DNA of 64,000 bases from the NCBI GenBank assembly GCA_949290055.1, contig CASEQJ010000001.1, positions 109,831 through 173,830 on the forward strand, read 5' to 3'. The stretch comes from an uncultured Olsenella sp. GTDB lineage: Bacteria > Actinomycetota > Coriobacteriia > Coriobacteriales > Atopobiaceae. The position numbers were made by a program, and so were the translations under genes. Shown one piece after another: positions 8,443 through 17,531 of this stretch. Below the pieces are notes generated by a model. That model worked only from the letters and a program-made list of their open reading frames with translations, searched no databases and was not told the DNA's origin. Each line of letters opens with the position of its first letter. Within the stretch, counting starts at the first letter, position 1.

Positions 8443-8709
8443 TCACAGGTGGCGGTGGTGCTTGGCGCCATTTGCGTCACGGGGGAGCAGGAAGCGCTCG
8501 CAGACGTTCGAGGTCCGCAGGTACTCCTTCCCAAAGGGGTCGACGGTGGGGACGAGCCCGTCCGGCCGCTCCGCGAAGTGGTCCTCGGGGCTCGTGCGAA
8601 CGTGCGGGTTCGTGAGCGTGTAACCCCGGCTGCACGCACCCTGGTACAGCCCCGACTCCTCGTGAAGCGCAAAGGTCGCGTAGGCGCAGTCTGAGCAGTG
8701 AAGACCCAT
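8443..8709 (-). CDS. Small cysteine-containing protein, function unknown
   Basis: 88 residues from ATG at 8709, directly after GGAGGAAACC; a longer frame reaching 9243 runs through glpK on the other strand and is spurious. The protein starts MGLHCSDCAYATF, with later cysteines in GACSRGY and NVCERF, so four or five cysteines could bind a metal. It ends in a His-rich tail (AKHHRHL). I do not recognise the family. It is divergent from glpK. Confidence 0.65.
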   Translation of the reverse strand: MGLHCSDCAYATFALHEESGLYQGACSRGYTLTNPHVRTSPEDHFAERPDGLVPTVDPFGKEYLRTSNVCERFLLPRDANGAKHHRHL

Positions 8710-8860
8710 GGTTTCCTCCTCGCGTGGCGTTTCTCTCGATGGTACCCCTTCGTCACGGACGGCCCGTTCTCGCCGGTGGGCGGCGCGCGCGGGCGAACGG
8801 GCGGCGGGTGGGGGATACTCTTGCCGAGCACGCACGTCTGACGACCACAGGAGGACGCAC

Positions 8861-10351
8861 ATGGGCGAGAAGCACGTCATAGCGCTCGACCAGGGGACCA
8901 CGAGCTCGCGCGCCGTCCTGGTAGACCGACGCGGACGCATGGTCGACGTCGCCCAGCGTCCGTTCCAGCAGATCTTCCCCCGCCCTGGCTGGGTCGAGCA
9001 CAACCCGCAGGAGATTCTCTTCTCCCAGCTGGGCACGCTCGCGGAGCTCGTGTCGCGCCACGGCCTCACGACGGCCGACGTCGCCGCCATAGGCATAGAC
9101 AACCAGCGCGAGACCACCATAGTCTGGGACCCGACCACGGGCGTCCCGGTCTCGAACGCGATCGTCTGGCAGTGCCGGCGAACGGCGGACATGGTCGAGC
9201 GCGTCTGCGGCGCGCCTGAGGTGAGAGAGCTGGTGCGGGCCAAGACGGGGCTTCTGCCCGACGCGTACTACTCGGCCAGCAAGATCGCCTGGATCCTGGA
9301 GAACGTGCCGGGCGCCCGCGCGCGGGCGGAAGCCGGCGAGCTGCTCTTTGGCACCGTGGACACGTGGCTTGTGTGGACGCTCACCGGCGGCCTGGTGCAC
9401 GCCACCGACCCCACCAACGCCTGCCGCACCATGCTCTACAACATTCACGAGTGCCGCTGGGACCAGGACCTGCTCGACCTCTTTGGCATACCGGCGGCCA
9501 TGCTGCCCGAGGTGAGGCCGAGCTCCGGCTTCTTTGGCGAGACGAGCTACCCCGGGCTGCCGGCGGGCATTCCCCTCTGCGGCGTCGCGGGCGACCAGCA
9601 GGCCGCGCTCTTCGGCCAGTGCTGCTTTGCGCCGGGACAGGCCAAGAACACCTACGGCACCGGCTGCTTCATGCTCATGCACACCGGCAGCGAGGCGCGC
9701 TCGAGCGAGCACGGCCTCGTGACCACGATCGTGGCCGCGCCGCCGGACGTGACCGAGACGCAGTACGCGCTCGAGGGGTCGGTCTTCGTGGCCGGCGCGC
9801 TCGTGCAGTGGCTGCGCGACGAGCTGGGCATAATCCACAACGCCGCGGAGACCGAGGCGCTGGCGCAGAGCGTGCCGGACACGGGCGGGGTCTACGTGGT
9901 GCCCGCGTTCACGGGCCTCGGCGCGCCGTGGTGGCGGCCCGACGCGCGCGGGGCGATCGTCGGACTCACGCGCGGGACGGGGCGGGCGCACCTCGCGCGC
10001 GCGGCGCTGGAGGCCCTCGCCTACCAGATCCGCGACCTGACCGACGCCATGGAGGCGGACGCGGGCGCGCGCCTCGACGTGCTCAACGTCGACGGCGGGG
10101 CCTCCGCGAACGACTTCCTCATGCAGTTCCAGGCCGACGTTCTCGGTCGTGAGCTGCGCCGCCCCGCCAACACCGAGACCACCTCGCTCGGCGCCGCGTT
10201 TCTCGCCGGACTCGCCTCCGGCTTCTGGGGCGGCACGGACGAGCTCCGAGCCCTGCGCGAGACGGACGACGTGTTCCACAGGACCATGGACCCGGCGCGC
10301 GTCGAGGTTCTTCTCGCCGGCTGGCACGACGCCGTGAGGCGCGTGCTGTGA
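8861..10351 (+). CDS. glpK: Glycerol kinase
   Basis: 496 residues from ATG at 8861 (AGGAGG six bases before); the open frame extends 51 codons further upstream without homology. FGGY-kinase motifs are clear: ALDQGTTSSRA near the start, GVAGDQQAALFGQ in the middle and NVDGGASANDFLMQFQAD near the C-terminus. It phosphorylates glycerol to glycerol-3-phosphate with ATP. No glpF or glpD is adjacent, but a GldA-like dehydrogenase that could yield glycerol is encoded at 18277. Confidence 0.95.
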   Translation: MGEKHVIALDQGTTSSRAVLVDRRGRMVDVAQRPFQQIFPRPGWVEHNPQEILFSQLGTLAELVSRHGLTTADVAAIGIDNQRETTIVWDPTTGVPVSNAIVWQCRRTADMVERVCGAPEVRELVRAKTGLLPDAYYSASKIAWILENVPGARARAEAGELLFGTVDTWLVWTLTGGLVHATDPTNACRTMLYNIHECRWDQDLLDLFGIPAAMLPEVRPSSGFFGETSYPGLPAGIPLCGVAGDQQAALFGQCCFAPGQAKNTYGTGCFMLMHTGSEARSSEHGLVTTIVAAPPDVTETQYALEGSVFVAGALVQWLRDELGIIHNAAETEALAQSVPDTGGVYVVPAFTGLGAPWWRPDARGAIVGLTRGTGRAHLARAALEALAYQIRDLTDAMEADAGARLDVLNVDGGASANDFLMQFQADVLGRELRRPANTETTSLGAAFLAGLASGFWGGTDELRALRETDDVFHRTMDPARVEVLLAGWHDAVRRVL

Positions 10352-10364
10352 GCGGAGCCTCCCG

Positions 10365-11555
10365 CTAGGCCTCCCAGACGAGCTGGCCCGTCGACGCGTC
10401 AAAGGCGTCCCCCAGGCGCTCGGCGCAGAAGTCGACGCACCACTGGAACGAGAAGTCCCCGCAGCCCGAGCTGCTACGGATCTGGTTGGACGCGGCCAGC
10501 TCCTCGGTGTAGTCGGCAAGCCGGTAGGTGGTGAAGGCGGTGCCCGAGGCGCGGTGCGTGACGAGCGGGGTGAGCGTGCAGGAGGTCACCTCGCAGCTGC
10601 CGTCAAAGCGCAGCGAGACCTGCGCCATGGCGCCCACCATGGTGTCCTTGCGCGGCTGGGTCGAGGTGAAGTTGCCCACCGACCAGAACACGGGCACGGC
10701 GCGGCCCTCGGAGCTCTCGATCACCTCGAAGGGCTGCATGACGTGGGGGTGGCCGCCTATGATCGCGTCGACGCCCGCGTCGGCGAGCGCCTGCGCCCAC
10801 CGGCGCTGCTCGTCGTCAGGCCCCGCGGCGTACTCGACGCCCCAGTGCGGGCAGGCCACTATCGCCTCCGCGCCCGCCTCGCGCGCCGCGGCGGCGTCCG
10901 CGGCGATTCTCGCCTCGTCGAGCAGTCGGACGGCCCACGGCTGCGGCAGGGGTATGCCGTTGGTGCCGTAGGTGTAGTTGAGCACGGCAATGCGGTGACC
11001 CTCGCGCTCGACCAGGGGCAGCGCGTCAAAGGCCTCCTGGCTGTCGGCGATTCCGGTGACGAGGACGTCGGGGTGGGCCGAGCGCCAGTAGCCGAGCGCC
11101 GACTCGATCCCGGGCATGCCCCTGTCCAGCGCGTGGTTGCTCGCGCAGAGCGCGACGTCAAAGCCCGCCGCGACCTCCGCGTCGCCAAACTCCTGGGGGC
11201 TGTTGAAGGAGGGGTAGCCCGAGAAGCCCAGCCCCTCGCCGCCGAGAATGGTCTCCTGGCCGACGAGCGCAAGGTCTGCGGCGGAGACGTCGTCCGCAAC
11301 CTGCGCAAACAGGTGGTCGTAGTTGCGCGTGCCGTCCGCGCGCTCGCCGCTTCGCCGGACGCCCGCGTGCACGAGGACGTCACCGACCATGAGGACGGTG
11401 AGCTCGTCGGGGGCGGCGGCGTCATAGACGGTCGCGCGCTCCTCGGGCTCGGGCGCGCGAGAGGACTCCAGCGCCGAGCAGCCCGCAAGCGTCCCCAGCC
11501 CAGCGAGGCCAGCCAGCGAGAAGAACGCCCTACGCGTGAGCATGGTGCGCGCCAC
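10365..11555 (-). CDS. CapA/PgsA-family metallophosphatase-like lipoprotein
   Basis: 396 residues from GTG at 11555 with AGGAGG five bases upstream; an ATG four codons later is the alternative. The start combines twin arginines with a lipobox (RRAFFSLAGLAGLGTLAGC), so it is exported and lipid-anchored. The CapA domain shows VLMVGDVLVHAG, LVGQETILGG, CASNHALDRGMPG and IIGGHPHVMQPFE, the usual metal-site segments. Family members occur in poly-gamma-glutamate capsule loci, but capB/capC are not here. An extracellular phosphoesterase acting on the envelope is as likely. It is convergent with glpK, with only 13 bp between stops. Confidence 0.85.
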   Translation of the reverse strand: MARTMLTRRAFFSLAGLAGLGTLAGCSALESSRAPEPEERATVYDAAAPDELTVLMVGDVLVHAGVRRSGERADGTRNYDHLFAQVADDVSAADLALVGQETILGGEGLGFSGYPSFNSPQEFGDAEVAAGFDVALCASNHALDRGMPGIESALGYWRSAHPDVLVTGIADSQEAFDALPLVEREGHRIAVLNYTYGTNGIPLPQPWAVRLLDEARIAADAAAAREAGAEAIVACPHWGVEYAAGPDDEQRRWAQALADAGVDAIIGGHPHVMQPFEVIESSEGRAVPVFWSVGNFTSTQPRKDTMVGAMAQVSLRFDGSCEVTSCTLTPLVTHRASGTAFTTYRLADYTEELAASNQIRSSSGCGDFSFQWCVDFCAERLGDAFDASTGQLVWEA

Positions 11556-11586
11556 GGGACCTCCTTGGGACGAGCGCCGCGGCCGC

Positions 11587-12990
11587 CTAGAACTCGGCGT
11601 TGCCCACGGTGCGCGGGTGCGGAATGACGTCGCGAATGTTGTCCACGCCGGTCAGGTACATGACCATGCGCTCAAAGCCCAGGCCAAAGCCCGCGTGCTC
11701 GCAGCCGCCGTAACGGCGCAGGTCGAGGTAGTACTTGTACTGCTCCGGCTCCATGCCGAGCTCCGCAATGCGGCGCTCGAGCACGTCCAGGCGCTCCTCG
11801 CGCTGCGAGCCGCCCACGATCTCTCCAATGCCCGGCACGAGGCAGTCCACGGCGGCCACGGTCTTGCCGTCGTCGTTCAGGCGCATGTAGAAGGCCTTGA
11901 TCGCGGCCGGGTAGTCAGTCACGAAGGTCGGGCGCTTGAAGTGCTCCTCGGTGAGGTAGCGCTCGTGCTCGGTCTGCAGGTCCGAGCCCCACTCCACGGG
12001 GTACTCAAAGACGTGGCCGGAGGCGGCGGCGGCCTGCAGAATCTCAATCGCCTCGGTGTAGGTGACGTGCGCAAAGTCCGAGGTGGCAACGTGGGTGAGG
12101 CGCTCGATCAAGCCCTTGTCCACGAACTTGTTGAAGAACTCCATCTCGTCCGGACAAGCGTCCATGACGTAGTTGATCACGTACTTGAGCATGTCCTCCA
12201 CGCACGCCATGTCGCCGGCGAGGTCGCAGAAGGCCATCTCCGGCTCCACCATCCAAAACTCCGCCGCGTGCCGGCGCGTGTTGGAGTTCTCGGCGCGGAA
12301 CGTGGGGCCAAAGGTGTAGACGTCGCCAAAGGAAAGCGCGAAGTTCTCCGCCTGGAGCTGGCCGGAGACGGTGAGGTTGGCGGCGTGGCCGAAGAAGTCC
12401 TGGGACCAGTCCACGGCGCCGGACTCGGTGCGCGGCGGGTTCTCGACGTCGAGCGTCGTCACCCGGAACATCTCGCCGGCGCCCTCGGCGTCGGAGGTGG
12501 TAATGATCGGCGTGTTCACGTAGACGAAGCCGCGCTCCTGGAAGAAGCGGTGGATCGCGTAGGCGGCAACGGAGCGCACGCGGAAGACGGCACGGAAGAG
12601 GTTGGTGCGGCTGCGCAGGTGCTGCTGGGTGCGCAGGAACTCGCGGGTCTGGCGCTTCTTCTGCATGGGGTAGTCCGGCGCGGACGCACCGACGACCACG
12701 ATCTTCTCGGCCTGGAGCTCAAAGGGCTGCGGACGGTCGGGCGTGAGCGCGAGCGTACCCATGACCACGAGCGCAGACCCCACGCCCGTCGCCGCGATCT
12801 CGTCGTAGTTGGCGAGGCGCTCGCGGTTCATGACGACCTGCAGGTCCTTGAAGCAGGAGCCGTCGTTCAGCATGACGAAGCCAAAGTTCTTCATGTCGCG
12901 GACCGAGCGGACCCAGCCGGCCACCGTGACGGTGGTGCCGCCGAGGGCCTCCATGTCCGCGAAGAGCTGAGATATGTGCGTGCGTTCCAC
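11587..12990 (-). CDS. asnS: Asparaginyl-tRNA synthetase
   Basis: 467 residues from GTG at 12990, preceded by GGAGGAAGGCCC. An OB-fold anticodon-binding domain ([19 protein letters not shown]) is followed by the class II catalytic core. Motif 2 reads [20 protein letters not shown] and motif 3 [20 protein letters not shown]. It charges tRNA-Asn. It lies 31 bp upstream of the CapA-like gene on the same strand, so the two may be cotranscribed. Confidence 0.96.
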   Translation of the reverse strand: MERTHISQLFADMEALGGTTVTVAGWVRSVRDMKNFGFVMLNDGSCFKDLQVVMNRERLANYDEIAATGVGSALVVMGTLALTPDRPQPFELQAEKIVVVGASAPDYPMQKKRQTREFLRTQQHLRSRTNLFRAVFRVRSVAAYAIHRFFQERGFVYVNTPIITTSDAEGAGEMFRVTTLDVENPPRTESGAVDWSQDFFGHAANLTVSGQLQAENFALSFGDVYTFGPTFRAENSNTRRHAAEFWMVEPEMAFCDLAGDMACVEDMLKYVINYVMDACPDEMEFFNKFVDKGLIERLTHVATSDFAHVTYTEAIEILQAAAASGHVFEYPVEWGSDLQTEHERYLTEEHFKRPTFVTDYPAAIKAFYMRLNDDGKTVAAVDCLVPGIGEIVGGSQREERLDVLERRIAELGMEPEQYKYYLDLRRYGGCEHAGFGLGFERMVMYLTGVDNIRDVIPHPRTVGNAEF

Positions 12991-13092
12991 GGGCCTTCCT
13001 CCGAGGTTCTTCTCGCCTGCTTTTTGCCGGTCTAACTCTAGCGCATCGTACAGGACGGTGCTCGCAGCGCCCGGAATCCGAGAAGCTCCTTA

Positions 13093-13177
13093 TGGTCATA
13101 CTGGTCATTTCATATGACCAATTTTCGATAATCTGGTCATATTAAATTACCAGTTTTGCTATTATTGGTACTATAAT
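13093..13177 (+). promoter_or_regulatory. AT-rich promoter with repeated TGGTCAT operator units
   Basis: Three direct TGGTCAT copies (13093, 13102, 13134) and one inverted ATGACCA (13114) precede a perfect TATAAT at 13172-13177, with further ATTACCAG and TTGGTA half-matches between. TGGTCAT-TTCAT-ATGACCA makes a palindrome at 13102-13120. No clear -35 box is seen, so an activator or a very weak promoter is possible. The stretch is far richer in A+T than its surroundings and drives the AAA/DUF4143 gene. Confidence 0.6.
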
Positions 13178-13200
13178 GTTGCCAGTTTGGAGAGCAAGCC

Positions 13201-14574
13201 ATGAACGAAACCATCGCAGTCATCCTCCAGGAGTTCTCCCTCGACCTCTATCGACCCATCGTGCCGCGCGATCTTGACCTTGGCGAACCCCTCGTCCCGC
13301 GCGCTGGCAACCTCGTCAAGGTCGTCACGGGCATGCGACGCTCGGGCAAGTCCTACCGCCTTTTTCAGGAGATGGATGCCCTCGTCGCCTCGGGCGTCCC
13401 CGAGAGGCGCATCTGCTACTTCAACTTTGACGATGATCGGTTGGGCCCCGTGACTCCGAGCACGGGAGACGAGCTCCTCGAGACGTTTCGCTACCTCAAT
13501 CCAGAAACCTCCCCCGAGGAGGGGCTCTACCTCTTTCTTGACGAGCTTCAGGAGATGGATGGCTGGGGGAGATGGCTGCGCCGCATCGTCGACACCACGC
13601 GTGCGACCATCTATGTGACGGGGTCGTCCTCCAAGATGCTCTCAAGCGAGATATCCACGGAGTTTCGTGGGCGCGCGCTCGACTTCGAGCTACTCCCCTT
13701 CTCATTTGGCGAGATCGTCTCGATCGACCCCTCACTCGCCACATATCGGAGCGACCCAGTCCATGCACCATCACACCAGGCGCAGCTCCAGGCGCTTCTC
13801 GACGCATACCTTGACAAGGGTGGGTTCCCCGCCGTCCAGGACCTGCCCCGACCGAGAGCGAACGCCCTGCTCCAGTCATACGCCCAGCGCGTCGTCGCCA
13901 AGGACGTAGTGGAGCGCCACAACCTGTCCCGACCACGCGTCGCGTCCGCCCTGGCAACAAGACTCCTCGGACTCAACGCCCGGCAGCTTTCGGTGAGGAA
14001 AATCGAGAACGACCTGCGCTCGGCAGGCCTCGCCACGGGACGAGGGTACCTTGCGGGGCTCGTCTCGTACTTCGAGGAGGCGTACCTTCTCTTTCAGGTC
14101 AGAGAGTTCTCGCGCGCGCTCTCCGAGACCACGACCGCACAGCCCACAATCTATGCGATAGACCCGGGACTCGCGCTCGCCAACAGCAGGGCAGGGGTAA
14201 GCGACCGAGGCCAGAGGCTCGAAGACGCCGTATACCTAGAACTGCGCAGGCAGAACCCGTCGGCACGCGAGGGGACCATTTCCACGCTTCACACGCGTGA
14301 GCACGGCTACGAAATCGACTTCGTAATCGGGGACGCTCTCGACGACACCCCGTACCGACTCATTCAGGTCACGGAGCGCATGGACGAGCCGGAGACCGTT
14401 AAGAGGGAGACTCGCGCCCTCTGGGAGGCTATGAGGGAGTCGCGCCTTGACGAGGGCCTCGTTATTGTAGGAAACGGCCGAGAGAGGACGTATGAGTCGG
14501 AGGAGGGTCGCATCGCACAGGTGCCCGCGTGGAAGTGGCTTCTCTCGAGCACCGCAACCATCCTAGACAAGTAG
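13201..14574 (+). CDS. AAA_14/DUF4143 ATPase
   Basis: 457 residues. The P-loop is VVTGMRRSGKSYRLF (about 41-55), Walker B LYLFLDELQEM (about 109-119) and a sensor YVTGSSSKML follows. The C-terminal half matches DUF4143 in its layout, including an ARQLSVRKIENDLRSAG winged-helix-like part and a nuclease-like FVIGD...LIQVTE end. Such proteins are common, often mobile, and their role is not settled; links to toxin-antitoxin-like or defence functions have been proposed. Start supported by GGAGAG. Codon use is less GC-extreme than neighbours (for example ATA, TTT), suggesting acquisition by transfer. Single-gene unit. Confidence 0.87.
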   Translation: MNETIAVILQEFSLDLYRPIVPRDLDLGEPLVPRAGNLVKVVTGMRRSGKSYRLFQEMDALVASGVPERRICYFNFDDDRLGPVTPSTGDELLETFRYLNPETSPEEGLYLFLDELQEMDGWGRWLRRIVDTTRATIYVTGSSSKMLSSEISTEFRGRALDFELLPFSFGEIVSIDPSLATYRSDPVHAPSHQAQLQALLDAYLDKGGFPAVQDLPRPRANALLQSYAQRVVAKDVVERHNLSRPRVASALATRLLGLNARQLSVRKIENDLRSAGLATGRGYLAGLVSYFEEAYLLFQVREFSRALSETTTAQPTIYAIDPGLALANSRAGVSDRGQRLEDAVYLELRRQNPSAREGTISTLHTREHGYEIDFVIGDALDDTPYRLIQVTERMDEPETVKRETRALWEAMRESRLDEGLVIVGNGRERTYESEEGRIAQVPAWKWLLSSTATILDK

Positions 14575-14617
14575 AATCAAGTCAGAACAAGAACGCCCGC
14601 CCCCGGAAGGAGCTCAC

Positions 14618-15280
14618 ATGGAAGCCTACAAGCGCGAGTTCATTGACTTCATGGTCGAGTCGAACGTCCTGAAGTTCGGCGACTTCACCCTCAAGAGCGG
14701 CCGGAAGTCCCCGTTCTTCATGAACGCGGGCGCCTACGTCACGGGCAGCCAGCTCAAGCGCCTCGGCGAGTACTACGCCCACGCGATCAACGACAACTTT
14801 GGCCTGGACTTTGACGTGCTCTTTGGGCCGGCGTACAAGGGCATTCCCCTGTCCGTCACCACCGCGATCGCCCTCCACGACCTCTACGGCAAGGAGGTCC
14901 GCTACTGCTCCGACCGCAAGGAGGAGAAGGACCACGGCGCCGACAAGGGCAGCTTCCTGGGCTCCTCGCTCGCCGACGGCGACCGCGTGGTCATGATCGA
15001 GGACGTCACCACCTCCGGCAAGTCCATTGACGAGACCTACCCCAAGGTGACGGGCGCCGCCAATGTTGAGGTCAAGGGCCTGATCGTCTCGCTGAACCGC
15101 ATGGAGGTCGGCAAGGGCGGCGTCGTGACCGCGCAGCAGGAGATCCAGGAGAAGTACGGCTTCCCCGTTGCGAGCATTGTGAGCATGGCCGAGGTCGTCG
15201 AGGCGCTCGACGGCACCGTGATCACGCCCGAGCTCAAGGCCGCGATCGACGCCTACTACGAGCAGTACGGCGTCAAGTAA
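14618..15280 (+). CDS. pyrE: Orotate phosphoribosyltransferase
   Basis: 220 residues, start after GGAAGGAG. It begins MEAYKREFIDFMVESNVL, has FGDFTLKSGRKSPFF and the PRPP-binding loop VVMIEDVTTSGKS (about 125-137). It makes OMP from orotate and PRPP in pyrimidine synthesis. It stands alone here, 43 bp after the AAA gene and away from other pyr genes, and is followed by a long hairpin. Confidence 0.95.
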   Translation: MEAYKREFIDFMVESNVLKFGDFTLKSGRKSPFFMNAGAYVTGSQLKRLGEYYAHAINDNFGLDFDVLFGPAYKGIPLSVTTAIALHDLYGKEVRYCSDRKEEKDHGADKGSFLGSSLADGDRVVMIEDVTTSGKSIDETYPKVTGAANVEVKGLIVSLNRMEVGKGGVVTAQQEIQEKYGFPVASIVSMAEVVEALDGTVITPELKAAIDAYYEQYGVK

Positions 15281-15327
15281 CCGAGAAGGACCGTGCGGCC
15301 GAGAAGTACGGCCACGCGTTACTCCCG

Positions 15328-15402
15328 ATTTATGGTAAGCCCCCCACCTGCGGCTTTTCTTGTTGCGGCAGGTAGGGGGCTTGTCTTGTGCGACCATAAA
15401 TC
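15328..15402. terminator. Long hairpin between pyrE and the polysaccharide deacetylase
   Basis: GATTTATGGT (15328-15337) and AAGCCCCCCACCTGC (15337-15351) pair with GCAGGTAGGGGGCTT (15368-15382) and ACCATAAATC (15393-15402). The loop holds CTTTTCTTGTT. It sits between convergent genes, so it probably ends both transcripts. The outer flanks (GCGTTACTCCCGATTTA, then ATCCCGAGAAG) resemble the tandem hairpins at 55814. Confidence 0.7.
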
Positions 15403-15449
15403 CCGAGAAGCGCCCTCGGGTCGCGGACAAAACCTTGGAAGTCGGGCGC

Positions 15450-16709
15450 CTACTGCGCCGCGACCATCTCCGTCGGCCAGACGCAGCCCTCGGGCAGAGT
15501 GGCGTTGCCGGAGGCGACGTCGTCGGGAATGCGGCTGTCCATGGCCATGAGCTCGTCGAGCGTCACAAACTGGTAGCCCTTCCCCTGAAGGGTCTCAATG
15601 ATCCTGGGCAGCGCCTCGAGGTCCTGGTCGCGGTTGCCGCCGCCGTCGTGCATGAGGACGATCGCGCCCGAGAAGGCCCCGTTCGTGCAGTTGGCGACTA
15701 TGGCGTCGGCGCCCGGGAGGCGCCAGTCCTCGCTGTCGAGGTTCCAGATCACAGAGGCGGAGAGCGTGCCGCCCGAGGCAAGCCAGGTGTCGTTGTTGAA
15801 GTCGCCATACGGCGGGCGCAAGACCGTCGTCGCCGGTGCGCCCGACCCGCTGATCGCAGAGAACGCGTCGCTTACCTCCGCCTGGAGCGTCGAGGCGTCA
15901 AGGGTCGTGAGCTGCTGGTGGTTCTGCGTGTGCGACGCGACCTGCGAGCCCTGGTCCTCGATCGCCTTCACCAGGTCGGGTTTGGACGCGGCCGCGGAAC
16001 CCAAGCAGAAAAACGTCGCACGGGCACCGTACTGATCAAGAATGTCAAGGTAGCGCTGCGTATAGGCACTGGGGCCGTCGTCAAAGGTGAGCGCAATGAC
16101 CTTGGAGCCGTCGTCAGGCTTGGGGTTGACGCTCTGAATCACCGTGTTCTGGACGGACTCGATCTCCTCCTTGAGCACCGCCTCCCCGGAGGTGTCCCCG
16201 ACGGTGTAGACGGCCTTGCCGGGCTTTCCCCACTGCGCGACAAAGGTGACGGCGCCGATCTTCTCGTAGGGCTCCATCTTGGGCTGCGTCTCGCGCTCCT
16301 CTTCGTGGGAGGGCTCGGTCACGTTCGCGCCGTTGCCAATGACGATCTCCTCGTTGCCCTTCGCGCGGAAGGCCTCGATCTGCTCGGAGTCGAGCTCCTT
16401 TCCGCCAACCGTCGCGGAGAAGGGGTCGCCCTCGCCCTCGGTTATGACGTTGCCGCCGACCGAGATCAGGTTGCCGGGGGTGACCTCGATCTCCTCGGAG
16501 GCGACAATGTCGGCGAGGGTCGAGTCAACACGGACCTGCACCTGCTCGCCGTTGACCTTCACGCTCACGGTTCTGTTGGACCACATCCACACGCCTCCGG
16601 CCGCAAAGACGACCAGCAGGAGAAACGTTATGACCACGGGGACGGGCGAGCCGTGTGAGGGCTTGCGGGGCGTGGGGTTCTTGCGGGACGTGGCGCTGGT
16701 TCTGCTCAT
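15450..16709 (-). CDS. Membrane-anchored polysaccharide (peptidoglycan) deacetylase
   Basis: 419 residues from the second in-frame ATG at 16709. One membrane helix at about 25-45, then a beta-rich stalk starting TVSVKVNGEQVQVRVDSTLA (DUF348-like), then a NodB domain. NodB motifs are ALTFDDGPSAYT (catalytic Asp, metal Asp), SHTQNHQQL (metal His pair) and RPPYGDFN. It removes acetyl groups from an extracellular polymer, most likely GlcNAc or MurNAc of peptidoglycan, which can confer lysozyme resistance. Leftward single gene. Confidence 0.88.
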   Translation of the reverse strand: MSRTSATSRKNPTPRKPSHGSPVPVVITFLLLVVFAAGGVWMWSNRTVSVKVNGEQVQVRVDSTLADIVASEEIEVTPGNLISVGGNVITEGEGDPFSATVGGKELDSEQIEAFRAKGNEEIVIGNGANVTEPSHEEERETQPKMEPYEKIGAVTFVAQWGKPGKAVYTVGDTSGEAVLKEEIESVQNTVIQSVNPKPDDGSKVIALTFDDGPSAYTQRYLDILDQYGARATFFCLGSAAASKPDLVKAIEDQGSQVASHTQNHQQLTTLDASTLQAEVSDAFSAISGSGAPATTVLRPPYGDFNNDTWLASGGTLSASVIWNLDSEDWRLPGADAIVANCTNGAFSGAIVLMHDGGGNRDQDLEALPRIIETLQGKGYQFVTLDELMAMDSRIPDDVASGNATLPEGCVWPTEMVAAQ

Positions 16710-16839
16710 GAAATCCATCCGTATGACGAAGGCGGCGGGGGCGTGGGTTCGCCGCCGGTGAAATGAGGGCCTCAGGCTAGCAGATACCCCTGCTCGGGGT
16801 GTGACGCTCCTGTCACATTCAACTGGGCGTCACGCAAGC

Positions 16840-17355
16840 TCACAGCCTCGACACAAGCTCCTCGACGGGCCTGCGCTCATGGTGCTTGGCGGCCGGCTCG
16901 GCGTCGGCGGCGGGGTAGCCGATCGGGAAGAGCGCGACGAGGTCATAGCCCTCCGTCTCCGGGAACGCCTCGTGGACCGCCGGCGCGTCGAAGTGGCCGA
17001 CCCACGTCGTGCCGAGCCCGAGGTCGTGCGCGGCGAGCATTATGTGGGTGCCCACAATGGAGGCGTCCACGTCGGCGAAGTTGCGGCCGTCGTACTTGCG
17101 CACCCACGCCTCGTCCGCCCGGGCGCCGAGCATGAGGATCACGCGGGCGCCAAACGAGAAGCGCGTGAGGGCCGAGAGACGCTCCACCGCCTCCGGGCTC
17201 TCCACGACCCAGAGGTGCCAGGGCTGCTTGTCGACCGCCGTGGGCGCGGCGACGGCGGCCTCCACGAGCGCGTCGATCTTCTCGGCCTCCACGGGCCTGT
17301 CGGAGAGGTCGCGGCAGGAGTAGCGGTCGTGCGCGAGCTGCAGAAAATCGGTCAT
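16840..17355 (-). CDS. Nitroreductase-family FMN oxidoreductase
   Basis: 171 residues. The family's start (LAHDRYSCRDLSDRPVEAEK) with the RYSxR phosphate-binding pattern, APTAVDKQPWHLWVVES, and a C-terminal GLGTTWVGHF are visible. It is a short FMN-dependent NAD(P)H oxidoreductase; the substrate cannot be told from sequence. It is divergent from the GntR gene. GAAAGGGG precedes the ATG. Confidence 0.88.
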   Translation of the reverse strand: MTDFLQLAHDRYSCRDLSDRPVEAEKIDALVEAAVAAPTAVDKQPWHLWVVESPEAVERLSALTRFSFGARVILMLGARADEAWVRKYDGRNFADVDASIVGTHIMLAAHDLGLGTTWVGHFDAPAVHEAFPETEGYDLVALFPIGYPAADAEPAAKHHERRPVEELVSRL

Positions 17356-17469
17356 GGGAGCCCCTTTCGTCGGCGTTTCCCGAGTATACCCGCGCCGCGC
17401 CCGGAGGCCGCTCGAGCATTGCTGAACGAAATGTGAAGATGGGAACCTCGCCGCGGTTTGAATTTTGCT

Positions 17470-17492
17470 TGTATCATGTCGTCATATACTCT
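17470..17492. promoter_or_regulatory. Possible GntR operator upstream of its own gene
   Basis: On the minus strand this stretch reads GAGTATATGACGACATGATA, sharing ATAT-ACG-ACATGA with the plus-strand sequence at the promoter of the PTS operon (24249-24267, GATATAACGTCACATGACA). The match is what would be expected for sites of one regulator. Inference only. Confidence 0.3.
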
Positions 17493-17531
17493 TATGCCAA
17501 TGCTTGACAGCTCGAACCACGGGAGGCTCAC

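Noticed and set aside
8443..9243. 266-codon minus-strand frame including the small Cys protein
   Set aside because: The first 178 codons are antisense to glpK; the ATG at 8709 with GGAGGAAAC marks the real start.
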